Origin: Capsulimonas sp039928515
Lineage (GTDB): Bacteria > Armatimonadota > Armatimonadia > Armatimonadales > Capsulimonadaceae
Direction: 5' to 3' (one strand)
Assembly: GCF_039928515.1 (NCBI RefSeq)
Contig: NZ_JBDSSZ010000318.1
DNA length: 64,000 nucleotides
Within the stretch, counting starts at the first letter, position 1, and the number at the start of each line of letters is the position of its first letter. Made by a program: the position numbers and the translations under genes. Below, one piece after another: positions 30,746-38,768 of this stretch. The notes beneath the pieces were generated by a model. It ran no database searches, was not told the origin of the DNA, and saw only the letters and a program-made list of their open reading frames with translations.

Positions 30746-32088
30746 GAGAGCCTGACCTGATCGAGATTGAATACCGTATCCATCAATAGTTTTTCGGTGG
30801 CGCCGCCGGAGAAGATCGCCGTGCGCGCTTTTATAATTCGCGCGACGGCGTCGCCGCGCCCATACCGATTTGCCTGCGCCTCCAGAACGTCGAAAGCCGC
30901 TTCGAGCGTTTCCTGGGGCATTCCCTGCTTGCGCAGCTCCATCATCGTCTTGTCCAGACCACGGATCGAGCGCCACCAGTCGGCGATTTCCCGCACGCCG
31001 GCGTCGGATGTCTGGTTTACGGTCTCCAGATCGGCGACGAACTTTGTCGTCAGGTCCGCGCTCAGCCGTTCGGTCAGCCCCGTCGCGCCATCCTCGTAAA
31101 TCAGTTCGGCGCGCGCTAAGCGATAGGTTCCCACGGGGCGCGGAGATGTCTCCATCTCCCAAAGCGAGAGCTGTGACGAGCCCAGCTCGATATCGTCCAG
31201 CGTGACTTCCGCCGTCCGGTTGCCGAAGACAGGCTGCCGGCCATGGACCTGACGGACGCTGACGCCGCTCGGGACCGTCAGCCGCAGCCGCACCTGGCGG
31301 GCGACGATCCGCGAAAGCCGTTCGATCTCGGCGCGAAACGCTTCGGGGATCTCCTCGGGGGTCTCCACATGGGTGAAGGAGCCGCCGGAGCGCCGGGCGA
31401 GACCCGAAATAAACTCATCGTTGTAATCGCCGCCCAGGCCGATCGCCGAGACGCCGATCCCGCGTGCGCGCTGCTCGGCGACCTGGCCCAGAATACTGCC
31501 GAAGTCGCGCGTTCCCGCGCTGGGCTCGCCGTCTGTCAGCAGCAGCAATCGATTGACGCTGTGCTCGGTCTTCGCGGCGCGCAATTGGTTGAACGCGGCG
31601 AGCATACCGTCATAAAGATTCGTCGTGCTGCGCGCTCTTAGTCCGTAAATTACTTCCCGGATCTGCGGTTTGTGGACGACGCGGCGGGCGGGCATCAGCA
31701 CTTCGGCCGTCTCCGCGAAGGAGATGATCGTCAGCTTGTCTTCCGGTCCCAGCAGATCCACGACCTGCGCGCACGCCTTTTTTGCGTAAGTCAGCGGCTC
31801 TCCGCCCATCGATCCAGAGCAGTCGATGACCAGGGCCAGATTGATCGGCAGGCGCGATCCCGAGATGTGGCCCGCCGCTCCCGGCGGGCTTCCGGTGGTC
31901 CGAAGGGTGAACAGCAGCGGTTCAAGCGCCGTGTCCAGCGCGAGCGCCTGCGTATTGCCCGGCGTCATCGCCATCGTCAACGCGCGCTCCACGGGCGGCG
32001 GCGGCGTGAACGGAGATGGGCCGGGGTTTTCTTCCTCGACGTCGATTCCCTCGTCGGACGGTATAGGCGTGTTGTCGGCGTCACTCAT
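30742..32088 (-). CDS. von Willebrand factor A domain protein
   Basis: A 448-residue cytoplasmic protein. An acidic/proline-rich N-terminus (1-40) precedes a vWA domain with an intact metal-ion site: VIDCSGSMGG (DxSxS), a threonine in STTNLYDGM and LLTDGEPSAGT. A beta-rich domain and helical C-terminus follow. No signal peptide or lipobox. I use the ATG at 32088; a GTG at 32133 would add 15 residues. It is the first gene of the four-gene signalling operon and overlaps the FHA gene by 4 bp. Confidence 0.85.
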   Translation of the reverse strand: MSDADNTPIPSDEGIDVEEENPGPSPFTPPPPVERALTMAMTPGNTQALALDTALEPLLFTLRTTGSPPGAAGHISGSRLPINLALVIDCSGSMGGEPLTYAKKACAQVVDLLGPEDKLTIISFAETAEVLMPARRVVHKPQIREVIYGLRARSTTNLYDGMLAAFNQLRAAKTEHSVNRLLLLTDGEPSAGTRDFGSILGQVAEQRARGIGVSAIGLGGDYNDEFISGLARRSGGSFTHVETPEEIPEAFRAEIERLSRIVARQVRLRLTVPSGVSVRQVHGRQPVFGNRTAEVTLDDIELGSSQLSLWEMETSPRPVGTYRLARAELIYEDGATGLTERLSADLTTKFVADLETVNQTSDAGVREIADWWRSIRGLDKTMMELRKQGMPQETLEAAFDVLEAQANRYGRGDAVARIIKARTAIFSGGATEKLLMDTVFNLDQVRLS

Positions 32089-32170
32089 AAAAATTTGCGG
32101 CCTCGCTTCCAGCGCTGAGGATATTTGGGTCACGTGCGTATTTGAAAGACTCCCCCCGCGCTTAGCCGCT

Positions 32171-32215
32171 CGAAATTCATTATATCAATAAGAAGGTCAA
32201 TTGTCCACATAACCG
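32171..32215. repeat. 45-bp repeat upstream of the NfeD-like gene (copy 1)
   Basis: It aligns without gaps to 34268-34312, starting CGAAATT and ending with ATTGTCCACATAACCG (copy 2 CACAACCG), with roughly 8-9 mismatches. Both copies lie in divergent intergenic regions just upstream of an ECF-like promoter, so a shared regulator site or a local duplication is likely. Confidence 0.7.
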
Positions 32216-32266
32216 AAGAAATTGTATGGAAAGAATTGTTCGCGCCAATATTTACGGCGCGAACCC

Positions 32267-32293
32267 TGCAACCTTTACCAGGGAGTCGTGTCA
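32267..32293 (+). promoter_or_regulatory. ECF-sigma-like promoter for the NfeD-like gene
   Basis: TGCAACCTTT at the -35 position and TGTCA at -10, with exactly 15 nt between TGCAACC and TGTCA. The same motifs and spacing recur before the flotillin gene. Confidence 0.55.
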
Positions 32294-32307
32294 AAGTGAG
32301 TAGAACA

Positions 32308-33000
32308 ATGATTATTACGATCTATCAATCACTGCTGGCCATCGGAGGCGCTGGTCTGATCCTACAGGCGCTTCTAGGCTTGGGAGACGGCCACCATCAC
32401 GATCCAGCGGCCGTAAACGGCCACCATGTGGACGCGGCCGCGGCGCACGATCGAGGGGGCGAGCCGGCTCTTTTGCACGCCGGGCGATTTGTCGGAGGCG
32501 GGGCTCGGAACCGCGCACACGTCTCCTCAGCACGCGGAAACAGAGGCAAGGGCCGCCTGGGCGCCTGGAGCGTCTTTGCGCCGCTGCTTTCGCTGCTGTC
32601 GCCGCTCACGTTTTTCAGCCTGTGCGTCGGAGCCGGCGCCAGCGGCATGATCCTGGAATCGCGGCATCTGCCGCCGCTCTGGACAGTTTTGGGATCGGTC
32701 GCCGGCGGCCTGCTCTTTTTCGGAATGATCGTCCGGCCGATCTGGTCGCTGGTTTTTCGCTTCGCATCGAAGCCGAGCGAAGCGCTCGAGGGAACAGTCG
32801 CGCATGAAGCCGTCGCTGTGAGCCGGTTCGACCGGGGCAAAGGAGTCGTGCAAGTCACGATCGACGGTCAGCTTGTGCGAGTGCTCGCCAATCTGGAGAA
32901 GGATGAGAGCGAGCGCGAAGGGGATATCCAGCCAGGCGAGCGTCTGCTCGTGATCTCGGTGGACGGCCATTCGAACAGCTGCCGCGTGATGCGAATCTAA
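32308..33000 (+). CDS. NfeD-like membrane protein with C-terminal OB-fold
   Basis: A 230-residue protein: an N-terminal hydrophobic helix (MIITIYQSLLAIGGAGL), a His-rich hydrophilic loop (HHHDP, GHHVD), two or three membrane spans (about 95-155) and a C-terminal beta-domain (about 165-230; LEGTVAHEAVAV...GERLLVISVDG) like the OB-fold of NfeD proteins. NfeD proteins are partners of flotillins, and a flotillin gene lies 1.45 kb downstream, separated by a glycosidase gene on the other strand. The start is inferred from the hydrophobic helix. Confidence 0.68.
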   Translation: MIITIYQSLLAIGGAGLILQALLGLGDGHHHDPAAVNGHHVDAAAAHDRGGEPALLHAGRFVGGGARNRAHVSSARGNRGKGRLGAWSVFAPLLSLLSPLTFFSLCVGAGASGMILESRHLPPLWTVLGSVAGGLLFFGMIVRPIWSLVFRFASKPSEALEGTVAHEAVAVSRFDRGKGVVQVTIDGQLVRVLANLEKDESEREGDIQPGERLLVISVDGHSNSCRVMRI

Positions 33001-33036
33001 AATTCACGCCCCGCCGGAGATGGCGGGGCATGAATT
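33001..33036. terminator. Bidirectional terminator between NfeD-like and GH99-like genes
   Basis: Stem AATTCACGCCCCGCC / GGCGGGGCATGAATT (15 bp, one G-U type mismatch), 6-nt loop, T/A-rich flanks on both sides, between two convergent stops. Confidence 0.82.
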
Positions 33037-33050
33037 TTAGATACGTCTGA

Positions 33051-34265
33051 TTATTTTCCAGTCACAAATACGCTTTTTACGGCGTCCAGATAGCCGTAGC
33101 CATAAACATTGTCCGGCTCAAGGTAACTGGTTTCGGTCCATTCATTCCAGCTGTTGATGGTGATGAGCGGGGCCTGCTTCGGATGCGCGTCCACATAGTC
33201 TTTCGCCATTTGCAATCCTTTGGCGAAATTCTCGGGCGTATTGTTTCTCATGACGGCGCTTGTTCCCAGCCGCGGGCTGTTATCCCAGCCAATACTGACA
33301 TGAGGATAATAGGTCAATTCAAAGTCCTTGTCGATCCGCGCCCACTCTTTTTTCACCTTCTCCAAAAGGTTCAGATAGTCGTCGTTGACGTCTAAAAAGT
33401 GAACAAATTGGTAGTGTGTCGCGCTGGTGAAACCCAGCTTCTTCACAAATGCATCTTCGGGGGATTTCCCCTTGCTCCCATCGAATCCGCTGTGGTTCAC
33501 GTTCTGAGACCACATCGCCAGCTGTAACTCCAGCCCTGGGAATCCCGCTTTTTTTGTTTCCTCTTTAAACCACTTGAGCGCGGCGGCCGTTTGTTCGATC
33601 CCTCCAAGCCCCGCGATCAACTGCGGGACATCGTAGATCATAAAGACAGGCTTGCCGTCTATTTTATAATATTGTGGAAGCTTGAAGTACTTTTCAATAT
33701 CTCGTTTGCAGATTTTTTCAAACTCGTCCCTGTTCACTTTTCCGGTCCAGATCACATTTCCATCATGGACTTTGTTGTTTCGCGTATCCCAGGTGTTGCT
33801 GACATCATGGTTTGCCCACATCAGATAAAATTTCATTTTATCGACATTGTCGGCCTTCAGAAAACCGTTGTCCAGAGTCGTTTCCATAAACGGGCGGCCG
33901 TCATACCAGTACCAATCGAAAATGAAAACATTGACGCCATGCTTGGTCGCCTCGTTGATTTCCATATTCATAATCGCGGGGTCGGCTTCATTCACGGTTC
34001 CCCAGACAGGTTTCCGGTTCCAGTAATGCCCCGGATATCGTGTCTGCATATTGGTCACGGTTTCCCACTCGCCGATACCCGCCGGCCAGAACGTGCGTAA
34101 ACGGGGATCATCGTTAGCGTAGGCCGGATAAAGAAAAGCGGCGACGTCGTATTTCTTCATAGGTGTTTTCTTCGTATCTTGAGCAAATGCGCTGCCGGCG
34201 ATTAATGAAAGAGCGCCGATCACCAAAGCATGGCCGTGTTTTTTATTGAAAATATTATGGGTCAT
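33051..34265 (-). CDS. Exported GH99/WbsX-like glycoside hydrolase
   Basis: A 404-residue protein with a signal peptide (about 1-28, ending SAFAQ). Its body shows the GH99/WbsX-like TIM-barrel pattern: DVAAFLYPAYAND, GVNVFIFDWYWYDGRPF, GKPVFMIYD and, near the end, TINSWNEWTETSYLEPD. Relatives are endo-acting mannosidases or enzymes from polysaccharide loci; the substrate is not evident. It is on the opposite strand to the NfeD-like and flotillin genes and splits them, which suggests insertion into an older NfeD-flotillin pair. Confidence 0.8.
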   Translation of the reverse strand: MTHNIFNKKHGHALVIGALSLIAGSAFAQDTKKTPMKKYDVAAFLYPAYANDDPRLRTFWPAGIGEWETVTNMQTRYPGHYWNRKPVWGTVNEADPAIMNMEINEATKHGVNVFIFDWYWYDGRPFMETTLDNGFLKADNVDKMKFYLMWANHDVSNTWDTRNNKVHDGNVIWTGKVNRDEFEKICKRDIEKYFKLPQYYKIDGKPVFMIYDVPQLIAGLGGIEQTAAALKWFKEETKKAGFPGLELQLAMWSQNVNHSGFDGSKGKSPEDAFVKKLGFTSATHYQFVHFLDVNDDYLNLLEKVKKEWARIDKDFELTYYPHVSIGWDNSPRLGTSAVMRNNTPENFAKGLQMAKDYVDAHPKQAPLITINSWNEWTETSYLEPDNVYGYGYLDAVKSVFVTGK

Positions 34266-34267
34266 AT

Positions 34268-34312
34268 CGAAATTTATTATGTCCATCAGACGGTTAATTG
34301 TCCACACAACCG
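34268..34312. repeat. 45-bp repeat upstream of the flotillin gene (copy 2)
   Basis: Second copy of the block at 32171-32215. It abuts the start codon of the GH99-like gene on the left and the flotillin promoter on the right. Confidence 0.7.
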
Positions 34313-34333
34313 GAATCTCTGGTTTGCCGGGCG

Positions 34334-34360
34334 TGCAACCTTTTCCTCCCTTCCGGGTCA
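34334..34360 (+). promoter_or_regulatory. ECF-sigma-like promoter for the flotillin gene
   Basis: TGCAACCTTTT, then GGTCA 15 nt after TGCAACC: the same layout as the NfeD-like promoter. Bacillus SigW promoters (TGAAACCTTTT at -35) control flotillin/NfeD genes there. Confidence 0.55.
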
Positions 34361-34451
34361 GATTAGACAATCATGCGAGTTGGGCGGACCGCGCGAGGTG
34401 CGTGGCCGCATTCAGCAATAGAGGAGACAGGGAAAAATATCGACAAGTGTT

Positions 34452-35741
34452 TTGACGATTATCGCGATCGTTGTGCTGGTGGGGATTTTGATCCCACTGA
34501 TCATTGGCCGGTTTTTGACACAGGTCGAGGCAGGCGCCATTCGCATGGTGTCCCAGCTGAACGGCCACACGGCGATCTACAAAGGACCAGGCAAGGCCAT
34601 TGAGGTCCCATTGTTCACGACGGGAACGACGATTCCTTCCAAGGCGATCAACATCGACCTGGACATCGCTGACCAGACCGCTGACGTTGACCAGAATGGG
34701 GCGCCGAAGCCCATCAAGGTCCGCGTGCTGGCGTCGGCGATCGTTTCCGTGGGTGATTCCAATGAGATGATCACCACGGCGGCGAACAAGTTTTTCGCCA
34801 AGCCGCAGTCCGAGCAGACCGCGACGCTCAGCGACTTGCTGACTTCGACGGGCCGACGCGCCGTCAACCTGCTCAACCACGATGAGCTGTTCTCCGCGAA
34901 GGCGCAGCGTAATGTCACCAGCCTGCCGCTGGACTCGACCACCGCGCACGCCGTGGCGTCGGTGCCGGTTGAGGAAGACGACCGTTTGGCGCTGATTATC
35001 AAAGGCGCTTGCTCCCGCGAACTTCAAGACCTGGGATTGGTCTTCAACTCTCTGAACATTAAAGAAGTGCAGAGTGAAGTGGCCGAAGCGCGGCGCCGCC
35101 AATCGGCGGTGGAAGCGAAGGCGAACGCGGACATCGTCGCCGCCGACCAGGAACGGCGGGCGCGCGAGGCGCAGCTCGGGGCGGAGCAGGCGATCAACGA
35201 CAAGCAGCGCGATCTCGAACAGCGCCGCGCCCAGAACGCCGCCACGGTCGCCGAAGCTGAGGCGAAGAAACAAGAGGCCCTCGCCATCCAGCGCGAAGCC
35301 GAGCTGAAGGCCACCCAGCTGGCGCAGGCGCACGCCGACGCCGCCCGGGTCCGCGTCCAAGCCGAAGCGGCTGCCGATGCAGAAGCGGTCAAAGTCCGCA
35401 CGATGGGCTTGGCGCAGGCCGACGCAATCCGCGCCGTCAACGACGCCATCCGTGAAGGCGGCGAAGCCTATCTTGCGCTGAAGCAGATCGAGATGCTGCC
35501 GATGATCGCTCCGGCCATCGCGAGCGCGCTGGCTCAAGCTAAACTGATCAATATCAGCGGCTCCGGCGACACGCGCGGCGCCGCCGGCGGCGCCACCGAT
35601 CAGATCACCAGCGTCATCCAGACCCTGCTCGCCACCCAGCTCGTCGGCAGCCAGATCCGTCTGAACGACAGCAGCCCGACCCCGCCGCCCGCTGCCGACG
35701 GCGTCGCTCAGCCCACGCCGCCCGCCGCGCCGAGGCGGTAA
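34452..35741 (+). CDS. Flotillin-like SPFH-domain protein
   Basis: A 429-residue protein: an N-terminal membrane hairpin (IIAIVVLVGILIPLIIG), an SPFH domain (about 25-200), then a long Glu/Ala-rich coiled coil (about 205-330) with EAxxxAE repeats typical of flotillins, and a Pro-rich tail. Flotillins scaffold membrane microdomains together with NfeD proteins. The start is a TTG at 34452, the only start in frame; GAGGAG is about 25 nt upstream, farther than usual, so translation may be weak. Confidence 0.87.
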   Translation: MTIIAIVVLVGILIPLIIGRFLTQVEAGAIRMVSQLNGHTAIYKGPGKAIEVPLFTTGTTIPSKAINIDLDIADQTADVDQNGAPKPIKVRVLASAIVSVGDSNEMITTAANKFFAKPQSEQTATLSDLLTSTGRRAVNLLNHDELFSAKAQRNVTSLPLDSTTAHAVASVPVEEDDRLALIIKGACSRELQDLGLVFNSLNIKEVQSEVAEARRRQSAVEAKANADIVAADQERRAREAQLGAEQAINDKQRDLEQRRAQNAATVAEAEAKKQEALAIQREAELKATQLAQAHADAARVRVQAEAAADAEAVKVRTMGLAQADAIRAVNDAIREGGEAYLALKQIEMLPMIAPAIASALAQAKLINISGSGDTRGAAGGATDQITSVIQTLLATQLVGSQIRLNDSSPTPPPAADGVAQPTPPAAPRR

Positions 35742-35761
35742 CCGACATTACGATGCTCCTC

Positions 35762-35792
35762 TTGGCGCCCGGCAGCCTTCCTATGGTATAAT
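35762..35792 (+). promoter_or_regulatory. Promoter of the sugar isomerase gene
   Basis: TTGGCG (35762-35767), a 19-nt spacer and TATAAT (35787-35792). AAGGAG at 35813-35818 then precedes the TTG start. Confidence 0.55.
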
Positions 35793-35827
35793 TCCGGCAG
35801 GCTTCGAGCGCCAAGGAGTGTCGTACA

Positions 35828-36658
35828 TTGGATTTAGGCGTCGTTATCAATATCTACGAGGAGACGGAGTTCACCGGGGCCTTCGAGGAAGCACGCGCGG
35901 CGGGCTTTTCTCACGGTCAGGTCAACGTGTTTCTTCCGCGCATCACCGCCGAGGAAGTGCGCCTGCTGGCGCTGGCGGCGCGCGGCGTCGGGTTCCATAT
36001 CGACGCTGTCGGCTGCTACATCAATCCGCTGCGTCTTGAAGACGCCGGAATGCACGGCGTGGACTTCGTGGACTGGAAGACGCTCGTCGAAAATATGGTC
36101 GTGATGAACGGCTGCGAGCGGATCGTGTGCTGGAGCGGCACCCTCGGCAAGAGCCTCGCCACGCCGAACCTGCTCAATCAAGAAGAAGAATCGTTCAACA
36201 GTGTCTTTGTCGCCCTGCACAGCATGCTGGAGCAGGTGCGCGGCCTCCCCGTCCAGATCCTCTTAGAACCCTTCACTGCCCATGTCCTCTGCGACGGCAA
36301 GACCTGCGCCCGCATGGCGCGCAAATTCCCCTTCGGCGACGTGCGCATCGCCCTCGACGCGCCCAACGTCGTCACGCACAAAGAATACTCCCACCGCGAC
36401 CAGCGCGTGCGCGAGTTCGTCGCGGAAGTCGCTCCCGCCGTCGGCCTCATCCACCTCAAGGACATGGCCCGCGACGACAACGACCACCGCCGCTTTCCCC
36501 GCTCCGGCGCCGGTGTCCTCGACTACGGCTCCTACCTCCAAGCCATCATTACCCACTGCCCCGACGTTCCCATCCTGATCGAACACGCCCACACCGTCAA
36601 AGAAATGATCGCCGCCCGCGAATTCGTGGAAGGCGTGGCGAAGGAGCTGGGGATTTAA
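35828..36658 (+). CDS. Sugar phosphate isomerase/epimerase family TIM barrel
   Basis: A 276-residue xylose isomerase-like TIM barrel (AP endonuclease 2 fold). Metal-binding positions are visible as ILLEPF (Glu), RIALDAPNVVTH (Asp), VGLIHLKDMARDD (His) and ILIEHAH (Glu). Family members isomerise or epimerise sugars and inositols; the substrate is unknown. The TTG start follows AAGGAG at 9 nt. It converges with the Fic gene, 7 bp apart. GC content at third positions is very high in its 3' half. Confidence 0.82.
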   Translation: MDLGVVINIYEETEFTGAFEEARAAGFSHGQVNVFLPRITAEEVRLLALAARGVGFHIDAVGCYINPLRLEDAGMHGVDFVDWKTLVENMVVMNGCERIVCWSGTLGKSLATPNLLNQEEESFNSVFVALHSMLEQVRGLPVQILLEPFTAHVLCDGKTCARMARKFPFGDVRIALDAPNVVTHKEYSHRDQRVREFVAEVAPAVGLIHLKDMARDDNDHRRFPRSGAGVLDYGSYLQAIITHCPDVPILIEHAHTVKEMIAAREFVEGVAKELGI

Positions 36659-36665
36659 TATGGAG

Positions 36666-37757
36666 TTACCTACCCTCATCCACAATCAGGCGCTCATAAT
36701 CCTGCCCTAGTCCGTAAGATCTGTTTTTACGGGATGGGTCGTGGAGCGTGAGAAATCCATCTTTAAGCCAATCACGGCTGAGGGCGACGATCGTGCGTGG
36801 GCTTAGACCCAGATGCGCTGCGATTTCAGCTGTCGTCACTGTTCCGTGCTTACGGAACAGGTCGAGCAATCGTCGCTTGCGAGGATCAAGCCGCCGCAGG
36901 AGCGGGCTGCGATCATGTGCGCCGCGCCCCGCAGCGTTCATTGCCTGTGTACGAACAGCGGCGAACGCTTGAGCCATGCCTTGGCAGAAATAGGCAATGA
37001 ACTCCGTAACGTCCGCTTCTACTCGCCCAAAATAATAGTTGTGTGACGCTCCTACGTCCATGGCCTGATAGTATCCAGGAAGGTTCTGGGCGTAATACTC
37101 TTCCAGATTGTAAATGCCTTTCAGACCATAGCCGGCGCGATGCAGGATTAGCGTCGTGAGAAGACGAGCCGTGCGTCCGTTACCATCGTAGTAAGGGTGA
37201 ATGGTGGCGTATTGATAATGAGCCAGCGCCGCGATAATGGGAGCCGGTGTTTCACCTTGTTCTAACTCCCCATTGACCCAAGCGACAAGATCCCGCATCA
37301 GCTCTGGTACATCCTTAGCCTCGGGCGGCATGTAAACGATACCGCCGGAAACGCTATCGCGAATGACATTCTGCTCGTCGCGATATGGCGTCGGTGATGG
37401 TCGGCCATGTAAGACTAAGCCATGAATCTGTCGGATATCCTCTTCAGTCAATGGAGCTAAAGGCTTTGCCAACCGTTCGACTTCCTCAATCGCGCGGTAG
37501 TAGTTTCTAACCTCGCTGACGTCTCGCTCACGCCCTGGGAAGTGCGCTCCCGCCAGCGTCTCCTGAACCTGAATCTGCGTAAGCCGGTTGCCTTCGATCT
37601 GTGTCGAATAGTGCGTCGCTGCAAGCTTTGCGGTTTCACGCAAAGAGCCTAACATCTCTACATCAATTGGCAATTCCATGATGACCTGACGGTCAGCCTC
37701 AACGCTCATCAGTGCTGTGGTAATAGATGAGGTAATTCGAAATTTTGGCGCAAACAT
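36666..37757 (-). CDS. Fic family protein (AMPylation domain) with N-terminal inhibitory helix
   Basis: A 363-residue protein. The Fic core motif is IHPYYDGNGRTARLL, with Tyr in place of the usual Phe (HPFx[D/E]GNGRxxR). The inhibitory helix motif [S/T]xxxE[G/N] is present near residue 50 (YSTQIEGNR), which makes it a class II Fic protein that blocks itself until relieved. A C-terminal winged helix (about 295-350; TVTTAEIAAHLGLSPRTIVAL) suggests DNA binding. Target unknown. TACAAT ends 6 nt before the ATG, so the mRNA may be leaderless. Confidence 0.92.
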   Translation of the reverse strand: MFAPKFRITSSITTALMSVEADRQVIMELPIDVEMLGSLRETAKLAATHYSTQIEGNRLTQIQVQETLAGAHFPGRERDVSEVRNYYRAIEEVERLAKPLAPLTEEDIRQIHGLVLHGRPSPTPYRDEQNVIRDSVSGGIVYMPPEAKDVPELMRDLVAWVNGELEQGETPAPIIAALAHYQYATIHPYYDGNGRTARLLTTLILHRAGYGLKGIYNLEEYYAQNLPGYYQAMDVGASHNYYFGRVEADVTEFIAYFCQGMAQAFAAVRTQAMNAAGRGAHDRSPLLRRLDPRKRRLLDLFRKHGTVTTAEIAAHLGLSPRTIVALSRDWLKDGFLTLHDPSRKNRSYGLGQDYERLIVDEGR

Positions 37758-37763
37758 AAAGAG

Positions 37764-37769
37764 ATTGTA
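37764..37769 (-). promoter_or_regulatory. -10 box (TACAAT) for a leaderless fic mRNA
   Basis: TACAAT on the minus strand, 6 nt before the ATG at 37757. Confidence 0.5.
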
Positions 37770-37861
37770 CTCTCAGAGCGATGAAATGTCACTTATTACG
37801 CTGTTATTAAGCTCTTAAAACGCATATAATTGCACTACCCACTGTTCCTATCGCCGTTAGG

Positions 37862-37867
37862 TATAAT
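37862..37867 (+). promoter_or_regulatory. -10 box (TATAAT) for a leaderless phosphatase mRNA
   Basis: Perfect TATAAT, 6 nt before the ATG at 37874; the intervening CGGGGC is not a Shine-Dalgarno at usable distance. Confidence 0.6.
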
Positions 37868-37873
37868 CGGGGC

Positions 37874-38404
37874 ATGAAATACACCCGCCGCGCCGCGTTC
37901 TCGCGCGCTTTCGGAATGCTTTCGCTCGCCGCCTGTCTGGGCGCCGTTACCCTCAGCCGCGCCTTCGGCGCGCAGGCGCTTCCCAACTTCCATGAAGTCG
38001 CCCCTGGCATCACGCGCGGGGCCGCGCCGACAATGGCGGGGTTGCAAAAGCTAAAGGCGATGGGCGTTCACACGATCATCGACCTGCGCTATTCGCCCGT
38101 CAAGAAAGAGCAGGCCGAGGCGAAGCGTCTTGGCTTCACCTGGATCAACCTGCCGATGGGCGCGGAAGCGCCGACGCAGAAGCAAGTCGCCACATTCCTC
38201 GCGACGCTCAAGAAGTCGCCAGATGAGCCTGTCTTCGTCCACTGCCAGCATGGCGCGGACCGCACCGGCTGCATGATCGGAATCTGGCGTGTGACGCAGC
38301 AGGGTTGGGCATTTCCGCAGACATGGGCCGAGATGCGCAAGTATGGGTTCAACCCGAGGTGGCGTGAGCTGACGGGAGCGGTGAAGAAGCGGGTTTTGGA
38401 GTAA
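37874..38404 (+). CDS. Exported dual-specificity/tyrosine phosphatase-like protein
   Basis: A 176-residue protein with an N-terminal export signal containing a twin-arginine-like TRRAAF and a hydrophobic helix (1-32). The phosphatase P-loop is VHCQHGADRTG (HCx5R, catalytic Cys and Arg present) with the general-acid loop expected near MGAEAPTQ. Such exported DSP-type phosphatases act on phosphotyrosine, phosphoinositides or phosphosugars outside the cytoplasm. It is divergent from the Fic gene. Confidence 0.83.
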   Translation: MKYTRRAAFSRAFGMLSLAACLGAVTLSRAFGAQALPNFHEVAPGITRGAAPTMAGLQKLKAMGVHTIIDLRYSPVKKEQAEAKRLGFTWINLPMGAEAPTQKQVATFLATLKKSPDEPVFVHCQHGADRTGCMIGIWRVTQQGWAFPQTWAEMRKYGFNPRWRELTGAVKKRVLE

Positions 38405-38489
38405 GAGTGTATCTTCTTCGAGCGATCCATCTGACTAGGGTAAAATAAGCTGTATTCGTTTTTTATCGTGCTTTGCATGGGGTGACGCC

Positions 38490-38759
38490 ATGACCATCAC
38501 AATTGATCTCGCACCCGCTGTCGAAACAAACCTCCGACAGCGCGCTGCCCAAGCGGGCGTAGCGGCTGAGGATTATTTGAAGGACATGATCGAGAAACAA
38601 TTGACATCTTCTAGTCCCTCTCAGCCATTGGTGCAGCGGAGCGCGCCTCAGGATGCCTGGGAAGAATTGCTGGAGAAAACTCCCTATATCCCGAATACAG
38701 GCCATGAAATTCCACTGGAAGCCATGTCACGTCAAGATTTTTATGACGAACGGGAATAG
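38490..38759 (+). CDS. Antitoxin-like partner of a PIN-domain toxin
   Basis: An 89-residue protein whose first 45 residues (MTITIDLAPAVETNLRQRAAQAGVAAEDYL) form the strand-helix-helix pattern of ribbon-helix-helix antitoxins. The acidic, aromatic C-terminus would wrap the toxin. It sits 9 bp upstream of a PIN gene, the VapB-VapC order. A TAAAAT box lies upstream near 38440-38445. The exact antitoxin family is not recognised. Confidence 0.7.
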   Translation: MTITIDLAPAVETNLRQRAAQAGVAAEDYLKDMIEKQLTSSSPSQPLVQRSAPQDAWEELLEKTPYIPNTGHEIPLEAMSRQDFYDERE

Positions 38760-38768
38760 GCGGCGCTA

